Below, piece after piece: positions 62,715 through 64,000 of a stretch of 64,000 nt of DNA; position 1 is the stretch's first letter, and every line of letters begins with the position of its first letter. The notes under the pieces were generated by a model. The model saw only the letters and a list, made by a program, of their open reading frames with translations, ran no database searches and had not been told where the DNA came from. This DNA is from Ephydatia muelleri (lineage: Eukaryota > Porifera > Demospongiae > Spongillida > Spongillidae), in assembly GCA_013339895.1 (NCBI GenBank), contig JABACO010000008.1:4042244-4106243 (forward strand). The letters run 5' to 3'. Both the position numbers and the translations under genes were made by a program.

Positions 62715-63020
62715 ATGATTATAATAATATGTAGCTGCAGAATCAAGAAACATGAACAAAATGACACAAAGTGTTCAGAGCTTGGTTGGCAGTGCATTCC
62801 ACTAGCAGTGGAAACATATGGAGCCTGGGGTGAAGAGGCATGCAATGCTTTCTCCTGCATAGCCATGCGCGAAGCCATCCTCACAAACTGTAGCAAATCC
62901 CAAGTTTTGGGGGATCTATATGGCAGACTGAGCATCGTGCTTGTGAGAGCAAACGCCAGGGCTATCCTTGCTAGATCCTTGCAGGTGGCAGACATGCAGG
63001 TCGATGCAATGGACTACTGA
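62715..63020 (+). pseudogene. Retroelement C-terminal fragment, open frame of 101 aa
   Basis: The frame includes RIKKHEQNDTKCSELGWQCI, PLAVETYGAWGEEA, FSCIAMREAI and DLYGRLSIVLVRANARAILA. This is the conserved tail of the lineage also seen decayed at 43.2 kb: KHxxNDxKCxELGWxCIPLxVETYGAWG, then LYGRLxxxLVRANARAIL. It is intact here but lacks the upstream protein, so it is a truncated insertion rather than a gene. Confidence 0.72.
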
Positions 63021-63140
63021 TCTTACTAGTTGTATATGAGTGTATTATTACTATTATATGGAATTTCAAATTTTACATACACCAAACAGCACACCAACAA
63101 AATCAAAGTCTCAGCAGCAACCACCCCACACCCACACACC

Positions 63141-63344
63141 TCAACCCTCCTCCTCCGACTGCCGAAACCTTGCACGGGAGAGCAAGGCTCTAGCGTTGGC
63201 TCTCACGAGCGAAAGGCTTAGCCTCTGGTACACGATGGTGGTAGCCTGAGATTTGCTACATCCCATTTGACTGGCTAGACGAGCCGCAAGACGCGAGAAG
63301 GATTGTTGTGCTTCTGTGCCCCAGCATCCAATATAAGAATACAT
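63141..63344 (-). pseudogene. Second retroelement tail fragment, opposite strand
   Basis: The - strand reads GCWGTEAQQSFSRLAARLAS, CSKSQATTIVYQRLSLSLVR, ANARALLSRARF. These are the same C-terminal motifs as the fragment at 62.7-63.0 kb, but convergent and diverged, so two separate insertions meet tail to tail within 120 bp. Confidence 0.68.
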
Positions 63345-63513
63345 ACTACTTCGTTTATGAATAAATTATGCGCGGTAGAAATTACATTTTTGTCTTGATT
63401 TTAGTTTACGAATGGTTCATGGTATAATCTTATAAACACATTTAGTCCGATTTATCGTAAATTATAAACGTCAATTTGAAAAATAAAGCAAGATGACCGC
63501 GGGCCATTTCTCC

Positions 63514-64000
63514 CAGGCCCGTAGCCAGGGGGGGTTCGGGGGGTTCGAACGAACCCCCCCCTCAGGGGGAAAAGGTCCAATTATGTGGAAGTGTGGTAAA
63601 GGTCCCGGCCACTCTATAAGGCGATTAGGCGATTCCTGGGCGGCTAGGCCAATCCAGTCCTGGTCTTTCCCGCATTTAATAATATGGTCTTGATTCTGTT
63701 TAGTTCTAGTTATGATAAAATGAAAATTAATTATTAATCTACACTGTAATTTTAATTCATACTCAATACTCGCGCGCGTGCGCCAATCGAAAATGCCGGG
63801 TAGCTCCCAGCAAAAAAAAAGAGAGCGTGAACGAGCCGCTGCCTTGTGCCAGAAGTTTGATGTGTTCTTACCAACTGCAAAACGAAAGGCAACGGAAAAT
63901 CTTGAAATCGAACACTAGCTCTGTCATGCACTATACATGTACACTTGTGTAGCATTGCAGTGTGTATAATATACTAGCTAGCCTATATGGGTTTCATGCA
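63514..64000 (+). mobile_element. Left end of a hAT-type element, running off the window
   Basis: Begins CAGGCCCGTAGCCAGGGGGG, the terminus also used by the 2.8 kb element at 50407. It is followed by an inverted G-rich palindrome (GGGGTTCGAACGAACCCC). A 41-codon reading frame with hAT-like character starts at 63793. The preceding 8 bp, ATTTCTCC, are the candidate target site. The right end is outside the window. Confidence 0.62.
63793..63918 (+). CDS. N-terminal hAT-transposase-like peptide, 41 aa
   Basis: ATG at 63793 opens MPGSSQQKKRERERAAALCQ, then KFDVFLPTAKRKATENLEIE, H and a stop at 63916-63918. A basic Lys/Arg-rich start followed by a 'xxFFxxxxKRKATE' phrase is common at the N-terminus of TTF/BED-type hAT transposases. 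It may be the first exon, with a splice site before the stop, or a truncated copy. The call rests on this short pattern plus the adjacent hAT-like terminus. Confidence 0.45.
   Translation: MPGSSQQKKRERERAAALCQKFDVFLPTAKRKATENLEIEH

Overview
The window is animal nuclear DNA, not microbial. Genes are split by short GT-AG introns, several only 60-80 bp long. The gene families are metazoan: an M13 peptidase, a BCAS2/SPF27 spliceosome protein, Ig/FN3 cell-surface receptors and an usherin-like FN3/laminin-G locus. Non-coding DNA is full of (GT)n/(CA)n tracts, the palindrome TACATGTA, minisatellites and small inverted-repeat transposons. A sponge or another early-branching marine invertebrate fits best, but that is inference from style, not from a diagnostic gene.

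Layout. (1) 1.6-8.6 kb, + strand: the last 12 exons of a neprilysin-type M13 metallopeptidase, with its start upstream of the window. (2) 9.1-14.8 kb: a 5.7 kb foldback element with two inverted arms of about 1.5 kb, enclosing a 25-bp minisatellite and a decayed gag-like retroelement fragment. (3) 16.4-29.7 kb: two paralogous single-pass receptors (four Ig domains, FN3, TM, short tail) arranged head to head, gene A on - and gene B on +. Both models close in frame with matching exon phases. (4) 30.3-40.3 kb, + strand: a complete ten-exon BCAS2/SPF27 gene of 226 residues with large minisatellite-bearing introns and one GC-AG intron. A near-identical inverted copy of its fourth exon and flanks (about 0.65 kb) lies between the two receptor genes, so receptor B is bracketed by inverted repeats. 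(5) 41.3-43.8 kb: small foldback elements and two degenerate retroelement C-terminal fragments. (6) 44.0-45.0 kb, - strand: a 332-residue multipass membrane protein of unknown family. (7) 45.2-50.4 kb: duplicated non-coding DNA and long dinucleotide tracts. (8) 50.4-53.2 kb: a 2.8 kb hAT-like element built of inverted satellite arrays. (9) 53.5-54.5 kb: a cluster of foldback elements of the same family as the 5.7 kb one. (10) 54.55-55.81 kb: a TA-flanked pogo/Tc1-like element carrying an intact HIRAN-like ORF. (11) 56.4-63.4 kb: retroelement fragments and a broken usherin-like locus on -. (12) From 63.5 kb: the left end of a probable autonomous hAT element.

The intact genes are unrelated in function (extracellular proteolysis, surface recognition, splicing, a membrane protein), so no operon-like logic is expected. 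What organises the window is transposon-driven inversion and duplication around the receptor pair.
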